From NCBI GenBank assembly GCA_963920765.1, contig OY987243.1, positions 25,167,419 to 25,231,418 on the forward strand: a stretch of 64,000 nt of DNA, read 5' to 3'. This stretch comes from Ulota crispa (taxonomy: Eukaryota; Streptophyta; Bryopsida; Orthotrichales; Orthotrichaceae). The notes under the pieces are model-generated. The model was not told the origin of the DNA. It searched no databases and saw only the letters and a list, made by a program, of their open reading frames with translations. Position numbers and translations under genes: made by a program. Below are positions 33,169 to 45,696 of the stretch, one piece after another. Within the stretch, counting starts at the first letter, position 1. The number at the start of each line of letters is the position of its first letter.

Positions 33169-36100
33169 GACTAGAAGAAAACGTGCAAAATAAGACTCTA
33201 TAAACGACTCATTTTTGAGTCGTTTAGGATACAAATGACTCTTTCACGACTATACAACTGCATAGTTATGTCCTAGTTCTAAAAAACCTACCGTTTAGGA
33301 CATTCAAGCGATACAATAGTTCTTATCCATTTGACACAACTGAAATGGTATTAACTTTTTTGTGTTAGATTTTTTTTTTCCGGTGGGTCATCAAGTAAGT
33401 GCCCGGATAAATATTAGATTCTCTACTCACATACAACTATTCATGGGTACGGTTACAACTGCAATACAACTTGTGATAGGACCCACTTTCTTCCAATTGT
33501 TTTGTTTCTATTTGCTAAGAGCAACTTTATGGATATTTATTTGTCCATAAATTACATAATGTTCAGGTGATTGTGCTAGTTGTGGGTTAGTCAAATTTCA
33601 GTTGTGTAAGTCATTTATGGGATTACTTTGAGTTGTATTTGTGTAATTATGTAGTTGTTATTGAGTTGTAGTGGAGTTGTAGTAGAGTCATAGTTGAGTC
33701 ATAGTTGAGTTGTAGTTGAGTCATAATTGAGTCATAGTTGAGTTGTAGTGGAGTAGTAGTCTAGTAGTCATCTAATCATCATAAAGTCGTATAGTGGTTC
33801 TTGTGCAATCATGGCATGGGGATAATCTAGTGCCCACAGAGTCATGGTAGAGTTATAGTACTATCATAGATACTGCAAAGTCATATAGTAATGATCAATG
33901 GGTCATGCTATAGTACTACCTCACTGGCCATTGAGTTGTACTAGAGTCACATGTTATTGGCCACTGAGTCACAACAGAGTCATAATTCATTGGACAAGTA
34001 GTTATTGCAGTCACAAAGTCATGGCATAGTAGTAACACAATGAACACTGAGTAATATGAGAGTTGTGTTATTGTACTAGTTATTGAGTTCTAGAATAATA
34101 AGATCTTATTTGCTACAGACATATCTTAGTTGCCATTGAGTCCTACTAGAGTTGTAGTTTTTTGGCATCTCAGTTCAATCATGCTTCACATAACATCCAA
34201 GAGTTGCCACCTAGTTGTCATCTAGTTGTCACTTACTTCATAATTGATACACACAATTACTTCATAGTATATATTAATTGTATATACCAAATCAGAAAAC
34301 TTCATGTATATTAGAACTCATAGTGCATCCACTACTTATTTAACAATCACAGACTATTACACATTGTCTTTTGTATCCACTCAACATCATGTGTACACAC
34401 TTGCAATTCCATATAGACAACAAAAGCAAAACTTCAAAATTAGTTATAATCTGGTAGCGCTTGAAGCCAAAAAACCCTGATAAGTGTACGAAACGAGCAA
34501 ACTTACAAAGAACACAAAGTCAACAAACCTAGAGAAGAACAGAGAACCAACAAACTTTGACAAGTGCGCAGTGCAAGCAAACCTAAAAAGAGCGCGGAAC
34601 AAACAAACTTGAGAAAAACACAAAGCAAACAAACCTCAGAAGATTGCAGAGCAAGTAAATCTCAGTGGAGCAAGCAAACATGAGAAGAATGTGGAACCAA
34701 CAAACCTCAGCAGAGCAAGCAAACATAAGAAGAACGCAGAGTCAACAAACTTTGACAAATGCATATTGTCAACAAACCCTCAGAAGAGTACGGAGCTAGC
34801 AGACCAAGTCTGTAGAGCTAAACCCTAAACTCAAAGGTGGTGGCCACATCTTCACTCTACAAACTATCAACCCGAATCTCAAAATGAAGGGTCTAAACTG
34901 ACTCTAAAACTACAACTCCATTTTAGAGGTGATTGCTATCAAAACTTAAATATATATTTTTTGAAAAATTTAACATCAACAATGTGTCTAAAATACACAT
35001 TTACCTCAAAATAGACTATTTACATGCTAAAATCCAAGTTGTAAAGCATTAGAAACAAGTTTTTTGCAAATTTTAAAATTCTAACTTCTAATATTTGAAC
35101 GTGTTAATTTTCTTTAAAAAATGTTATATCTTATTTATTTATGTCTTCTATCTTTAAAAATAAATAAAATTATGTACAAAATAATTATTATTATGAAACA
35201 TAAATTTTTAAGATTTCAAAGAGCTTTAATTGTAGCTTTTAAATTGTTGTTAATAATAATAATAAGAATTGAATTTATGACTCAAATACAACTAAGCTAC
35301 AACTAGCACATGTTTGGAGAAGATTATAATGATCTCACTGCAACTCATGTAAACCTAAAATACAATTAAACCACTAAACCTACGGTTTAATAAGCTAACC
35401 AAAATACACCCAGTTTAAATAGTTGTTTAGAATTAGAATAGGGAGAATATGACATTTCTTGTTTTGTAACATTCTTTGGTAGATGCTATTGAATTGTCCG
35501 CCGAAGATGACTTATTAGCATGTGCAAAGTATTAGTAAACATTTGGTTATTGACACTCTATGTAATGCACTCATTGCTAACATTGATGAGATGAGCTAGT
35601 CCGGACATTTTAAACAACTCAAGAGAATGGGTTAAGTAGAAGAAGAACAAGTAATAACAACTAGACTAGAACTACTACATAACAAGTACACAACAATTGC
35701 AATAGTAACTGAGTCAGTTTGTAGTTGTTTAGTGGTCGGTGTATAGTCTCGTAGTTGTTGTTTAGTCGATGTAAAGTTGGTGCTTAGTCTTGTAGTTGTT
35801 GTGTAGTTGATATCAAGTCAATTTACGATTGAGTAGTTGTTTAGTAGTGGCAATGATCTAGTTGTTTTCATGACCAAATTTGAAGATGAAAGCTTCAAAA
35901 ATGTATCACAAATGGCAAAATAGTTCAATTGAGAAGAAGAAACGCATTGCATCTATAATACAACCCCCCATGAGTATAGTCCCTAATTAGATGTAGCACT
36001 CCAGCACTAATCAACGACTGTGGAACAACTAGAAAACCACTCATTAATGTGTACATCTTCCAACCAAAATAAGAATGGTATTGGGAGCTGCAACACGAGC

Positions 36101-36464
36101 AACCTAAGTATGAATTTTATTAATTATTTCATTTAATTCTATAAAGAGTTGTTTTATAGTTGTTCTATAGTAATATTGTAGTAGTAAAGACAAAGAAGTC
36201 ATTTATTCATACAACTCACATACAACTCTAAGTCAAAGATGTCAAACTGCTCTGACGGCAGTAAATATTTCATCTAATTATGGACCCAAAATCATTCATC
36301 CCAAAATATACACAATAGACCTCATCTCCCAAGTCAAATAAACAACTACACTACAATTGCTACAACTTCAACCATGACTAGAGTCGCTTTGTTGTCGTTG
36401 TGTAGTCGTTTAGGACAGTAAGTCGTTTGTTGTCAGTCAAATTTACTATCGTTTTCTTCTAGTG
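33169..36464. mobile_element. Non-autonomous CACTA-type element, 3296 bp
   Basis: Terminal repeats are ACTAGAAGAAAACG at 33170 and CGTTTTCTTCTAGTG ending at 36464. The 3-bp duplication TTA is present at 33166-33168 and 36465-36467. The right end is a proper CACTA, the left end reads GACTA. Subterminal zones are full of short repeats, as in CACTA elements: GAGTTGTAGTTGAGTCATAG words at 33600-34150, and GTAGTTGTTTAGT words at 35700-35830 and 36390-36440. A minisatellite lies at 34480-34800 (units of 35-40 bp with CAAACCTCAGAAGA and GCAGAGCAA). No transposase is encoded. Confidence 0.8.
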
Positions 36465-38137
36465 TTAGTATAGATAAATTTTTACCCTCTGCCCAAATAA
36501 TTTAGGCCCCTTTGACCATGTGTGGTGGACATTTTTGCACTATGAATGCAAGAGAGATTTGTCTAATATGCTCTAAATCATGTTGGGCATATCTCCACAA
36601 TTTTTCAAGGCCAATGGAGACATGGAACACACTTTACATGGCCTTGCATTGCAAATATGTGCTTGAAAATTACATTGAATTGGAGCTTTTTGCAAACCAA
36701 ATTTCTAGAAGTTGATTATGAAATATAAAAATCCAAACAATGGATTGAAACAATTTACCGTTAATGAGAACCACAAAAAAAACTTAAACAAAAATCAAAT
36801 CTCTAGAAGTTATTGCAATTCAAAAGTTATTATATTTGTCAAATATAATAAGGTATTTATCATGACACTATTCCTTTGGATATTCTCTAATGAAGGGTCA
36901 TGCCTTCATTGGTTGCCTTTGGGAAAATTTGATGGAAAAGGGCATGCCTAACCTGTCCCTAGTTAAAAAATAATCCATAAAACACTCAATAATAGTTGAA
37001 CCATAAATCCAGCTTAAAGACAAATCATACCCCCATTTAGCCCTTGCAAAACTCTAATTCAAATCAAAAAAAATTTAAAAAAAAAGGTCAAAAATCTATG
37101 TAGAGTAAGCTTAGAAAAATGCATTTTGACCCTTGTAGCTAGGAACAACGGGCCTTTAGGGATTAAGTATTCCATGTTTTAAAAAGATTCCCAAAAGTAA
37201 TGTTAGGCCTATGTTGCCCTCTTTGCAAGTTTCATAAGGGTAGCATTGCATATTAGTTTATGCAAATTTTGGGAGTAATATTGAATCATGTGGGCTTTTT
37301 GCCACATTGGCCAACCATTATAGCAGGTAGCCATGGTGACTAGCTTGTCATTTAACCTCTAAATGCCTAAGACACCAAATTTTTGGATGTTCTAGAAATT
37401 TTAAGATCAAAATGAAAGGAGATATTTAAATTAAATTAAATTAATTTTTTTGAGAAATTGCAATTGAAGTTAGCTTCAATGTCCAATTTGAATGTCCTTC
37501 ATACTACATTCCAATTTTTTTTGGTGGAAGCTAAATTGCGAGCATGCCTATTGCACACCAAAAAGTCAAAGAGCCCATGAAAAGTTGCCACATTGGAAAG
37601 ACAAGCAACAAGTTGAGAATAAATTGAAGATCTCCCTTGGGCAATGAGGGCTTTTTTATTGAAGTTTCTTCATCTAATAAAATCTAGTTGTGTATTTGCG
37701 CTAATTTCACTTGGAATGTTATCGTTATACAAATTAGAATTTATTCACTATTGAATTCTCTTTAATTCATAATAACTTTTGGTTAATAATTGGAGCCATC
37801 AAAATTCTTTGTATTAGGTGGTAGCTCTTTAACAGTTGCATTGCAAGCTCATTTGTGAAATTGTGGTCATGAATTTGGAAGGGAGTAAGTAATTATGAAG
37901 TAACAACAATAAACACTAAGTCATCATAAGTGGTTGTTTCCCAATTTGTCCACAAAAATTGCCATTTTGCATAACAAGTTTTAGGCGGCTAAAAGAAAAA
38001 TGAGAGATTTTTTACTGATCCACATTCAATCACAAATATCTCAACATTTGTGTGGCTATTTTAGAATCTCTTTTTTGGCAGCATCATCTAGAAGAGTTGA
38101 AGTTCAACATCCTACGGTCACACTTTTTTGTTAATGT
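36465..38137. other. Gene-free stretch with a decayed TTAA MITE
   Basis: No gene. A weak MITE may span about 37356-37655 (starts CCTCTAAATGCC after TTAA, ends GGGCAATGAGGGC). Another right end (GGGCCTTTAGGGATTAA) is near 37150. Both are too diverged to call firmly. Confidence 0.4.
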
Positions 38138-38141
38138 TTAA

Positions 38142-38376
38142 CCCCTAAAGGATGCTCTTGTATTGTATACGCTCTCTTGTGTTGTATATGGATGGGGTAC
38201 TTGGATAACATATGAATTGGAGTTGTAAATTTTAAGCCAAGTCACAAACATACTGCATGTCACCTAAGATTTTTTGGGAAATTTTTAGCATTTGTCATAT
38301 AGCCATTTCTTCAAGTATTAAATGGTCCTTGTATGAATACAACCAACACTTTTGGTAGGCAACATCCTCTAGGGGT
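38142..38376. mobile_element. TTAA-flanked MITE, copy M
   Basis: Ends CCCCTAAAGGATGC and CAACATCCTCTAGGGG, both inside TTAA (38138-38141, 38377-38380). Confidence 0.75.
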
Positions 38377-38461
38377 TAATAATGATCTTACAACTACACT
38401 TCAAAACTTCCAAAATGCCTTTTTGAATCAAGAAACATACCCTTAGGCATTTGGGGGTTAA

Positions 38462-38897
38462 CCCCTTGTCGCCGGCAAATCTCAAAATACACTAGAAATG
38501 GTGACAATTCCGTCCGTTTAGGGCATCTCTTGCAACACACTTTCCAGGCCCTGGAAAAATGAGGTTTCATTAGGTTAATGATGCGAACCTTCACGGCTAG
38601 GCTTGAAGTTCTCTTGCAGCTCTCAAATCTTCTGGACTTGCACCTGCGTTACAATGAATCGCATGGGTACACCTGGCTATGGAGTGGGGTCTTGCGTGAA
38701 TAGTGCTTGGGAGGGACCGTGAAGGGGGCCTGGAGAAAGCTTGAATTTGACGGGAATAAGGCTCAATCTGAAAACCCCGAGACTTGCACAGGGACGCATC
38801 AAGTGCTGTTGAAGACTTGAAACACAAAAACTGTTACGACTAGGGAACACGGGACTATTTTGAAGTGCTGCAGGAGATGCTCTTAGGCAACAAGGGG
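38462..38897. mobile_element. TTAA-flanked MITE, copy G, GC-rich
   Basis: Ends CCCCTTGTCGCC and GGCAACAAGGGG, both inside TTAA (38458-38461, 38898-38901). The interior is clearly more GC-rich than its surroundings and open on the - strand, but the frames have no family features; it may be captured host sequence. Confidence 0.8.
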
Positions 38898-39179
38898 TTA
38901 AGGGTTTAAATGGTCTCTCGTGCACTTGCAAGTGTGAAAACACAAAGGCCCCACTGATTATTCTTTTCCACAACCTCGGAACCACCGTTCCAACCATCGT
39001 GAATTATCAGAATCCCAGTCCTAAAATAACTAATCAAAAAATAGAAAATAGAAGGAAGTAAATAAAGTATCGAAGGCCAATTTCCACGAAACCCAATTAA
39101 TTTCCAATCGGGGGAACCCTTCAATTTCCAAAAAGAAATACTAACCCAAAAATAGAAGAAATTTAACCCAAGTACAAAG

Positions 39180-39620
39180 AAAGGGAAAGTCCATTAACTA
39201 GCAGCCGAATCTTCGGAAGTGACACGTGCCAGTACCTGCCACACAGCGGCAGCAACGGAATAAATGTAAAAACCTCTCTGGCGCTGTAGCTATTTTGGCC
39301 TACGTGAAAAAACAACGACCCACCAACTCAGCAAAATGTATAGAAACCCCACCACCCCTCTAAAAAAACCTCAAGAAAACCTTAGAAAATAATATCTGAC
39401 ACAAATCTTTGCTTTTGCCTTTCTGCCTCTTTCCTTCGTCCTTCCGTCCCTCCCTTTGACTACCCTTACACAGTGCATTTTTTAACTCTCTTGTTGACTT
39501 TATTGTTTTGTTGTGTTTTTTAGGTGTTTCTTAGGCTGGTTTCTTTGTTTAATTTAAAATATATACACATGGTTTTCTTTTTGTGGTGTCCCAGTTGTTT
39601 ATACCTGTTTTTGTTGTTAG
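39180..39620 (+). promoter_or_regulatory. Second promoter-like stretch without a coding region
   Basis: A G-box CACGTG lies at 39223-39228 inside GACACGTGCC, a TATA-like TGTATAGAAA at about 39338, then a CT-rich leader (CTTTCCTTCGTCCTTCCGTC and more, 39425-39460). These resemble the leaders of the three real genes. Only short random frames follow, so this may drive a non-coding RNA or be the remnant of a lost gene; a MITE begins about 400 bp downstream. Confidence 0.4.
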
Positions 39621-40017
39621 TTACGTGTAGCAAGGACATTAAGGTAGATGCACCGAATCCCGACCTGTCCCCAATTCCGACCTTTCATGTTTTTGGCATG
39701 TACATTTCAACTCTGAAATGTACTCCCTGGGAACATAAAGTTGGAATTGGGGATAGGTTGTAAAGGGTCGGGAATTGCTACGGTTACTTTGTCACATTTA
39801 AGACATTGAGGTTGAGGGTGAAGTCCAAGTAACCAACAGTGCAAACGTGAGATTGTATCTACACAAGGTCCTTAGCTTGCATAATTGTTGTTTGAATAAG
39901 ATACCATCACAAGTGAAAGGAATGACATTATGTAGTGTGACACCACTTTATAATTTTTGGTTATGTTCCATTACATTATTTTTCTCAAAGAAGGTAGTTA
40001 TGGTTCATATGTATAAT

Positions 40018-40518
40018 CCTTAAACGCCGACGCTGACACAAAACGTCCACTGCTTTTGAACAAACGTCATGCATAATGATTTTTTTTGGGTTTTTCATCT
40101 TCTTTTTTTTCACAAGTGATCACAAACACATGGTCCATCATGGAAGGCAAAAAAATACCTCAATAGATGCACTCATATTTTTGGGTGACCTGAATTGTGA
40201 TAAGATTTAGAAACACAATGTTAAGTCCCAAGCAGTGTTTTTTTTTTTTCTGGCAACAAGATGTCTATTCTACCCATTGGTACATCTTCCCTCCACATAT
40301 ACTCCAATGAGGTGGGCAAAATTGACATCTTGTCGCCAGAAAAAAAAAAAAAAAAAAAAACTAGTCCCAAGCTGCCCTTCTTGTAATTTTTGTGAGGGCA
40401 CCATGCATTGTTGACTTTTGCAACTTTAAAAAATATTATTATAGCTGTTGAGCATTGAATGAACAATGTAGAATCTCTATAGTGAGGCTGGTCACGATGC
40501 CCAGCCCAACATTTAATG
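40018..40518. mobile_element. Degraded CCC...GGG MITE, copy K, with nested element
   Basis: Related to 50228-50588: TTAAACGCCG start, AGTGATCACAAACAC, CATCATGGAAGGCAA, GCACTCATATTTTTGGG, CTGCCCTTCTTG. It is split by the 129-bp element at 40234-40362. Its termini have decayed. Confidence 0.65.
40234..40362. mobile_element. 129-bp palindromic MITE with 10-bp target duplication
   Basis: Ends AGTG plus a T-run then CTGGCAACAAGATGTC, and GACATCTTGTCGCCAG plus an A-run. The direct repeat AGTCCCAAGC flanks it (40224-40233 and 40363-40372). A 9-10 bp duplication fits the Mutator superfamily. Confidence 0.8.
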
Positions 40519-40642
40519 GATATGGCAACCAAAAATGCAAAGGATTTTGTTCAAGCAATGTTTACGTTATTGATTGATTTTTGGTTGGTTTACTTTAAGG
40601 CCTTTGATTTTGCGTTTTATTCAGTCAGGTTTATGGTTGGTA

Positions 40643-40812
<170 letters not shown>

Positions 40813-40941
40813 TATGTTTTGTTTCTGGTTTATGGATGTTGATTGTTGTTAGTGACTTAATAATGGATCTAGTCTTCGTTTTAGTTGATTTTAAAATTAA
40901 AAAAAAACCCCAAATATTTTGATTGGTTTTGGTTTGACAAT

Positions 40942-41232
40942 ACTACATATTGTGTTTAGGTTGCCTCAACAATTAGGTTACCTTACCCTAGAAAGTTACC
41001 TCCTAACTCATTACTTGTCCACTTGGAGGCGCATGCAACTCTCTAAACACTATAATTTCACATTAGACTTTGCTAGTTTGTTTTTGTGCGCTTTGTTGTT
41101 TTTGGCGAGGCCCTTCAAAACTATTTATTACAATAATTATTGCTGAATATTATTATGGTATCAGTAAGTATTCGTACAGTGATTTTTTTTGAGAAATTAG
41201 TGTGGAGCAACACCTAAGCGCAATATTTAGTG
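40942..41232. repeat. Dispersed repeat, copy 3 (GGTTGCC family)
   Basis: Compact copy of the family at 18896 and 22126. Begins CTACATATTGTGTTTAGGTT and ends CCTAAGCGCAATATTTAGTG, which are imperfect inverted repeats, with TA next to each end. Confidence 0.6.
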
Positions 41233-43485
41233 TAAACTTCCATTAAACTTGGTTTTCAAATTTAGGTAGCCTTATTAAAAACATTATTAAAAAAAATACA
41301 GAGAGAGAATATTGAATGCAGCTATACGGACACTGCATCAGGATAGTATTTGATACGTACTAAAATAGTATTGCACAGTATTTTTAGAACGAACGTTCTA
41401 GTATACTGCTGTAGGTAGTGCTGTCGTTGAATGATTGGTGCAGAATTCCGGTTCATTTTATTCTGCCTCGGTTTCTTCGATATTCCTTTTTCACAATAGT
41501 TCAAAAAACAAGGAATGTGCTGGACGAAGTTGAAGCACTGCCTTTACCCTCAAAGCCCGGAGCCTATAACCATGTGGTCAAACTTCTTCAAACTCTTGAC
41601 CATGACCGTGTGGTCAAACGTTAATATCTTTTTTAGAATGTTTGGTTTGATTTGGAATTTTAATTTATTTTTAATTTTTTCTTTAATTTTCAAAAATGAA
41701 ATCATATATCGTTTAGAAGTTTATATATATATATAGTTTTTGTGAAAACTTGATGTTTTTTTATGAAATTTTCAATTAGTACGTGAACAAAATCCACATT
41801 AAGTAACATTTTAGTTGTAAAGTAAGGAAAAGTCAACCATAGGTGTGTATTATATAGTGTGGAACGGTACGGTGTATACCAGAATCCCATTTCATATTAT
41901 GATTATAAAAAATCTCCCTTGTAGGTCCAAAATACAAACTGCAATGTAATCTTCAAATTTTGGAAAGTTTTAAAATTTTGAACATTTTCAAATTGGAATT
42001 TAAGTCAATTTTAGTGAGCTAAATTGGACTCAAATTCAAAAACATCACTTTCATGGCTTAAATTCAAATCTAGAGCAACGGGATGGGAGTTTTTTTAGTG
42101 CATTGGGAAGGCATATTTTGTCATTCATGAATTCTCCACCTCCTTGTGATTTTTGTTTTGTTTGTACAATGGGGAGTTTTTCATCAACAAGAGCTATACA
42201 CTCAAGGAACTCTTTATGAAAAGGACTTGGATGAAAATCATGTGTTATCATTAAGGACAAGCCCAATTTGGTCATTTCTAAGCCACTTTGTGGCTTATAG
42301 CAACCTTCAAGGACTAAATACCATTAGGTATTGAGTTTATTGTCTAATTAGTCACTTCAAAATTTGGTGAAGAAAATGCGACCTCATTAACATTTTGTCC
42401 TATTGTGTTTTGAAAAGTAATTAAATGACTGAAATAGCATTCTACAAGGACTTTTATTAGTAATTTTCTTTGGACAAAGTATAGTTTTGCCACAAAACTA
42501 TACAACGCCCATTCTCAGACCTCATTCTCTCCTTGATATTTGTGGTTAGCATAAATATTTGGAATAAAAAGCCTCTGTCATATTTAATTAACTTTTGTAT
42601 TTTGAAATCAAATTAGGATTGTATTATTAACTGGCTTCTAATTGTACATAATGTTGATTCAAACTTTAGTCCTTTGAATACATGAAAAAGTCCAAAATTA
42701 TAAAATGCAAAGATGCATTTCAAAATGCAATCAATAAAGAACTGTCTTTCATATTGTGAGCTCTAGCACGTAGATTGTATCATTACTAATGGATCTACTA
42801 TTGTACGTACCAAATATCTATTGATATTTTCTGCAAAAATGCCAATTCAAAATTATCTTCAAAATCATTATGAACCATTTTTTTTTGTGATTTCCATAAG
42901 TATTGTTAGTCTCAAGTTGAAAGCTAAAGTTTAGTTGTACTTCTTAAAACTTTATCTTAATTTTTTCACTTCAATTAAATTTGAAGGGCAACTCTAAGTG
43001 GTAAGAGCTCCTTTTGTGAAGGAAATTGTGATTGTATAATTTGAAAAAACACATTGTTTGAAAGAAGTATTTTGAGAATATACATCTTTTAGAATTACAA
43101 AGAATATTCTTAAAATAAAAAATTCAAAATAGAGGTTGATTTTGAGTCCATCTTCAAAATTCAGAAAATATCAAATTATTATTTTCAAATAATTTTGGTA
43201 AGTAATGGTAAATGCAAAGGTAGATCCAATTACAATTGTATGGGTGTAGTTTATTATGCACAACCTAAATCTTTGGTATAGAAGCAATCATTTAATACTT
43301 TATAAAACATCTGCATATTTAAAATGCTTGGAATGTGCTTTTGAGATCTTAAATTACTAAACTAGTCATTTCATCCTTACTTACATTTGATGATGGTTTG
43401 AGTGTATTTGCCATTTATCTCATCCTTGTTTTCAAAAGCATATAGATGTTTTCAAATACATGTTTATCTCTTCATCCAACCTATA
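41233..43485. other. Gene-free AT-rich stretch
   Basis: No gene. The short frame 41418-41624 contains a less AT-rich part (LPLPSKPGAYNHVVKLLQTL) that might be an exon fragment, but no family or splice partner is recognised. Confidence 0.4.
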
Positions 43486-43489
43486 TTAA

Positions 43490-43715
43490 CCCGTAAACGA
43501 CCAAAAGGCCCCTTGTGACCAGTACAATATGGAGTATTTTTCTTGTATTTGGAATGGCTCCACACCTCTACTACATTTGAGACCAACAAAGAAGTTGGAG
43601 AATAGATCAATGCGGTTCTAGTGAGCTACTTGAGATCCCAAATTAAAATTTCTTATCGGTAGCAAATGACAATTATAAGTCAGCGTACATGCTATTTCCT
43701 ATGGTCGTTTAAGGG
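43490..43715. mobile_element. TTAA-flanked MITE, family 1, copy B
   Basis: Ends CCCGTAAACGACC and GGTCGTTTAAGGG inside TTAA (43486-43489, 43716-43719). About 85% alike to 13620-13847 over its length. Confidence 0.85.
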
Positions 43716-43739
43716 TTAAATTCAATTTGTTCAAAACTC

Positions 43740-44510
43740 AAATTTCTAATTCACTTTTATCTTTTCACAAGAATACCTTGCACAAGCTTTGCAACGTGCT
43801 TCTCTTAGGTTCATTGTGAATTTTTAGGTAACTTTTCAACCTCTGTTTCCCTACTACCTTTTCCTCTCCCTCCCCTTCCTCAAAATTCCATTGAATTTTG
43901 CACTCTTCCTTTCCCTACCTTTTCCTCTCCCTCCCCTCCTCAAAATTACAATGACTTTTTCACTCTTCCTTTCTTTGCCTTTTCCTCTCCCTCTCCTTTT
44001 GAATTTCAAATTTTAAATAGTCGACAGACACCCAATGCCTTATAATAATAGAGAGTTTCAAACTTATAAAAGAGAGTTACCCATATATACTAGGGGTAGT
44101 CACATCTTCTCCAAGAATGAAACTTTTTTTGAAGAATGAGAAGCCATGGAGTGAAGTCCGGTGAGAGCCCTTCTAGTGTGACTCCCCTTTTGTAAGTGAA
44201 AGTGAAGGAAGAATGACTTTACTTAAAAAAATGATGATGCAATAAGAAAGCAAGTTGCATTTACACACTCAACCAAGGTCTCCAACTACAAGGGTGGCAA
44301 AAGTAAAGAAGAGCGAGAATGAAAAAGAGACACACATTGATAAAACGTCATGTGCAAAAGCTTCAATCTTCATGCCTGTTCTTCTTCTCTCAAAGTGACG
44401 ATTTTTTTGGGGAAATTACAAATACGGGCACAAAAAATAAAAATATTACAAATAGGGGCACAATTTCAAAATAATTACAAATAGGGGCACAATTCCATTG
44501 TTTTTTTTTT
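43740..44510. repeat. CT-rich tandem repeats and dispersed repeat
   Basis: Three units of about 62 bp at 43850-44010 share CTTCCTTTCCCTACC and TTTTCCTCTCCCTCC. The flanks match 21770-22040. At 44411-44497 ATTACAAATAGGGGCACAA occurs three times in tandem. Confidence 0.6.
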
Positions 44511-45156
44511 TTAATTCCCGTAAAATTTTGGTTTGAACATTGGTTGATTTTAGATACATCACATTAAATGTTAATTAACTTCCAAAAAACAAAAAGATCT
44601 TTCCAAATCAAATCTAAATAAGACTTTTTTTTAGTAAAAGGGTCTTGAAACTGTGCAATATTTTTCACTTTTATGTCCCCTGTATAATTTCCACTCTTTT
44701 TTTCTCAATTTTCAAAAAATAGGACCTCAGCAAAGCAAAGGCAAGAGTGCCACGCCACATCCCCGTTTCGAAGATTAAGAATGGGGTGAAGTGAAATAGG
44801 TATGACTACCCTACCCCCTAATGACTTTTCCCACACTTTCCCACACAAGTACCCTATTTTCTTAGATTTCCAATTTTTTTTTGTCACTCATTTGGATTCT
44901 TTCACCCCATCTTTCCGTCAATTCCACGGAAGCTTACGTATGATGTCTTCCCCCCACAAAGAATGTCAACTTGTGTTGCACTTGATGGGAGGGGGGTTTC
45001 AAATTTCAATAGTTGAGCAGGTTTATCTCTCTCACACCTTTCTCATACCTTTGGTACCCCTCAACCAATCCCAGCCCTTTGACTCGCAAAGCAGAGATCC
45101 GCCGCAACGAACAGATCCATCCATCATCCGCCCATCCACGGCAAAGTACGAGGAGG

Positions 45157-45540
45157 TTTTGAGCTTCTTCGGTAAAAAGCCTACATTTCACATTCTCATC
45201 CGGTTATTTTAATGCATGCACCGGCTATTCCCCAAATTTTCCCAAAAATTAGTCGGTTTTTAGCTGGTTGATTCAGATTTCAATCGGTTTAGCTCTCCTT
45301 GTACATTGCATCCACCCATCCACCTAACCAATGAATGGAGAGAGCTGAAAAACAATAGAAAGTCAGCCAAACAAAATGTACAAAAAATCGATTGAAATCT
45401 AAATTTACCAACTAAAAGTCGACTACATTTTTGCAAAGTTTTTTTATTATAGTGTAAGTATATAGGGAATAGCCGGTGCATCTATTGAGAAAACCAAATA
45501 AAAATGAGAAATGTAGGCTTTTTGCCAAAAGAGCTCAAAA
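45157..45540. mobile_element. Palindromic MITE with about 77-bp arms upstream of the bHLH gene
   Basis: Left arm 45157-45233 (TTTTGAGCTTCTTC ... GGCTATTCCCC) pairs with 45464-45540 (GGGAATAGCCGGTGCAT ... AAAGAGCTCAAAA). Further inverted words lie inside (CAGATTTCAATCG and CGATTGAAATCT). No clear target duplication. Confidence 0.75.
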
Positions 45541-45552
45541 TCTCTTTGCACA

Positions 45553-45696
45553 CCCTAGTAAAAAAACAAGTCCTAAATGACTAAGTGACAATGACTGCAA
45601 TGACTATACAACAATTACAAAATGACTATAAAATAATTGTACAGTCATGGTTTAATCATTGTCATTTAGTCATTTAAGACCTGTTTTTTACCAGTG
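45553..45696. mobile_element. CACTA-like palindromic MITE at the bHLH promoter
   Basis: Right end TTTTTTACCAGTG (reverse complement CACTGGTAAAAAA), left end CCCTAGTAAAAAAAC. Arms continue with AAATGACTAAGTGACAATGA against TCATTGTCATTTAGTCATTT. Flanks ACA and ACC are a near match for a 3-bp duplication. Confidence 0.65.

Noticed and set aside
33600..34200. GTTGTAGTTGAGTCATAG repeats as a CRISPR-like or independent satellite array
   Set aside because: The units are variable without spacers of fixed length and lie inside the CACTA element, where subterminal repeats are expected.
41418..41624. Possible exon fragment (LPLPSKPGAYNHVVKLLQTL)
   Set aside because: No family match, no credible neighbouring exons, and no promoter; kept only as a remark.
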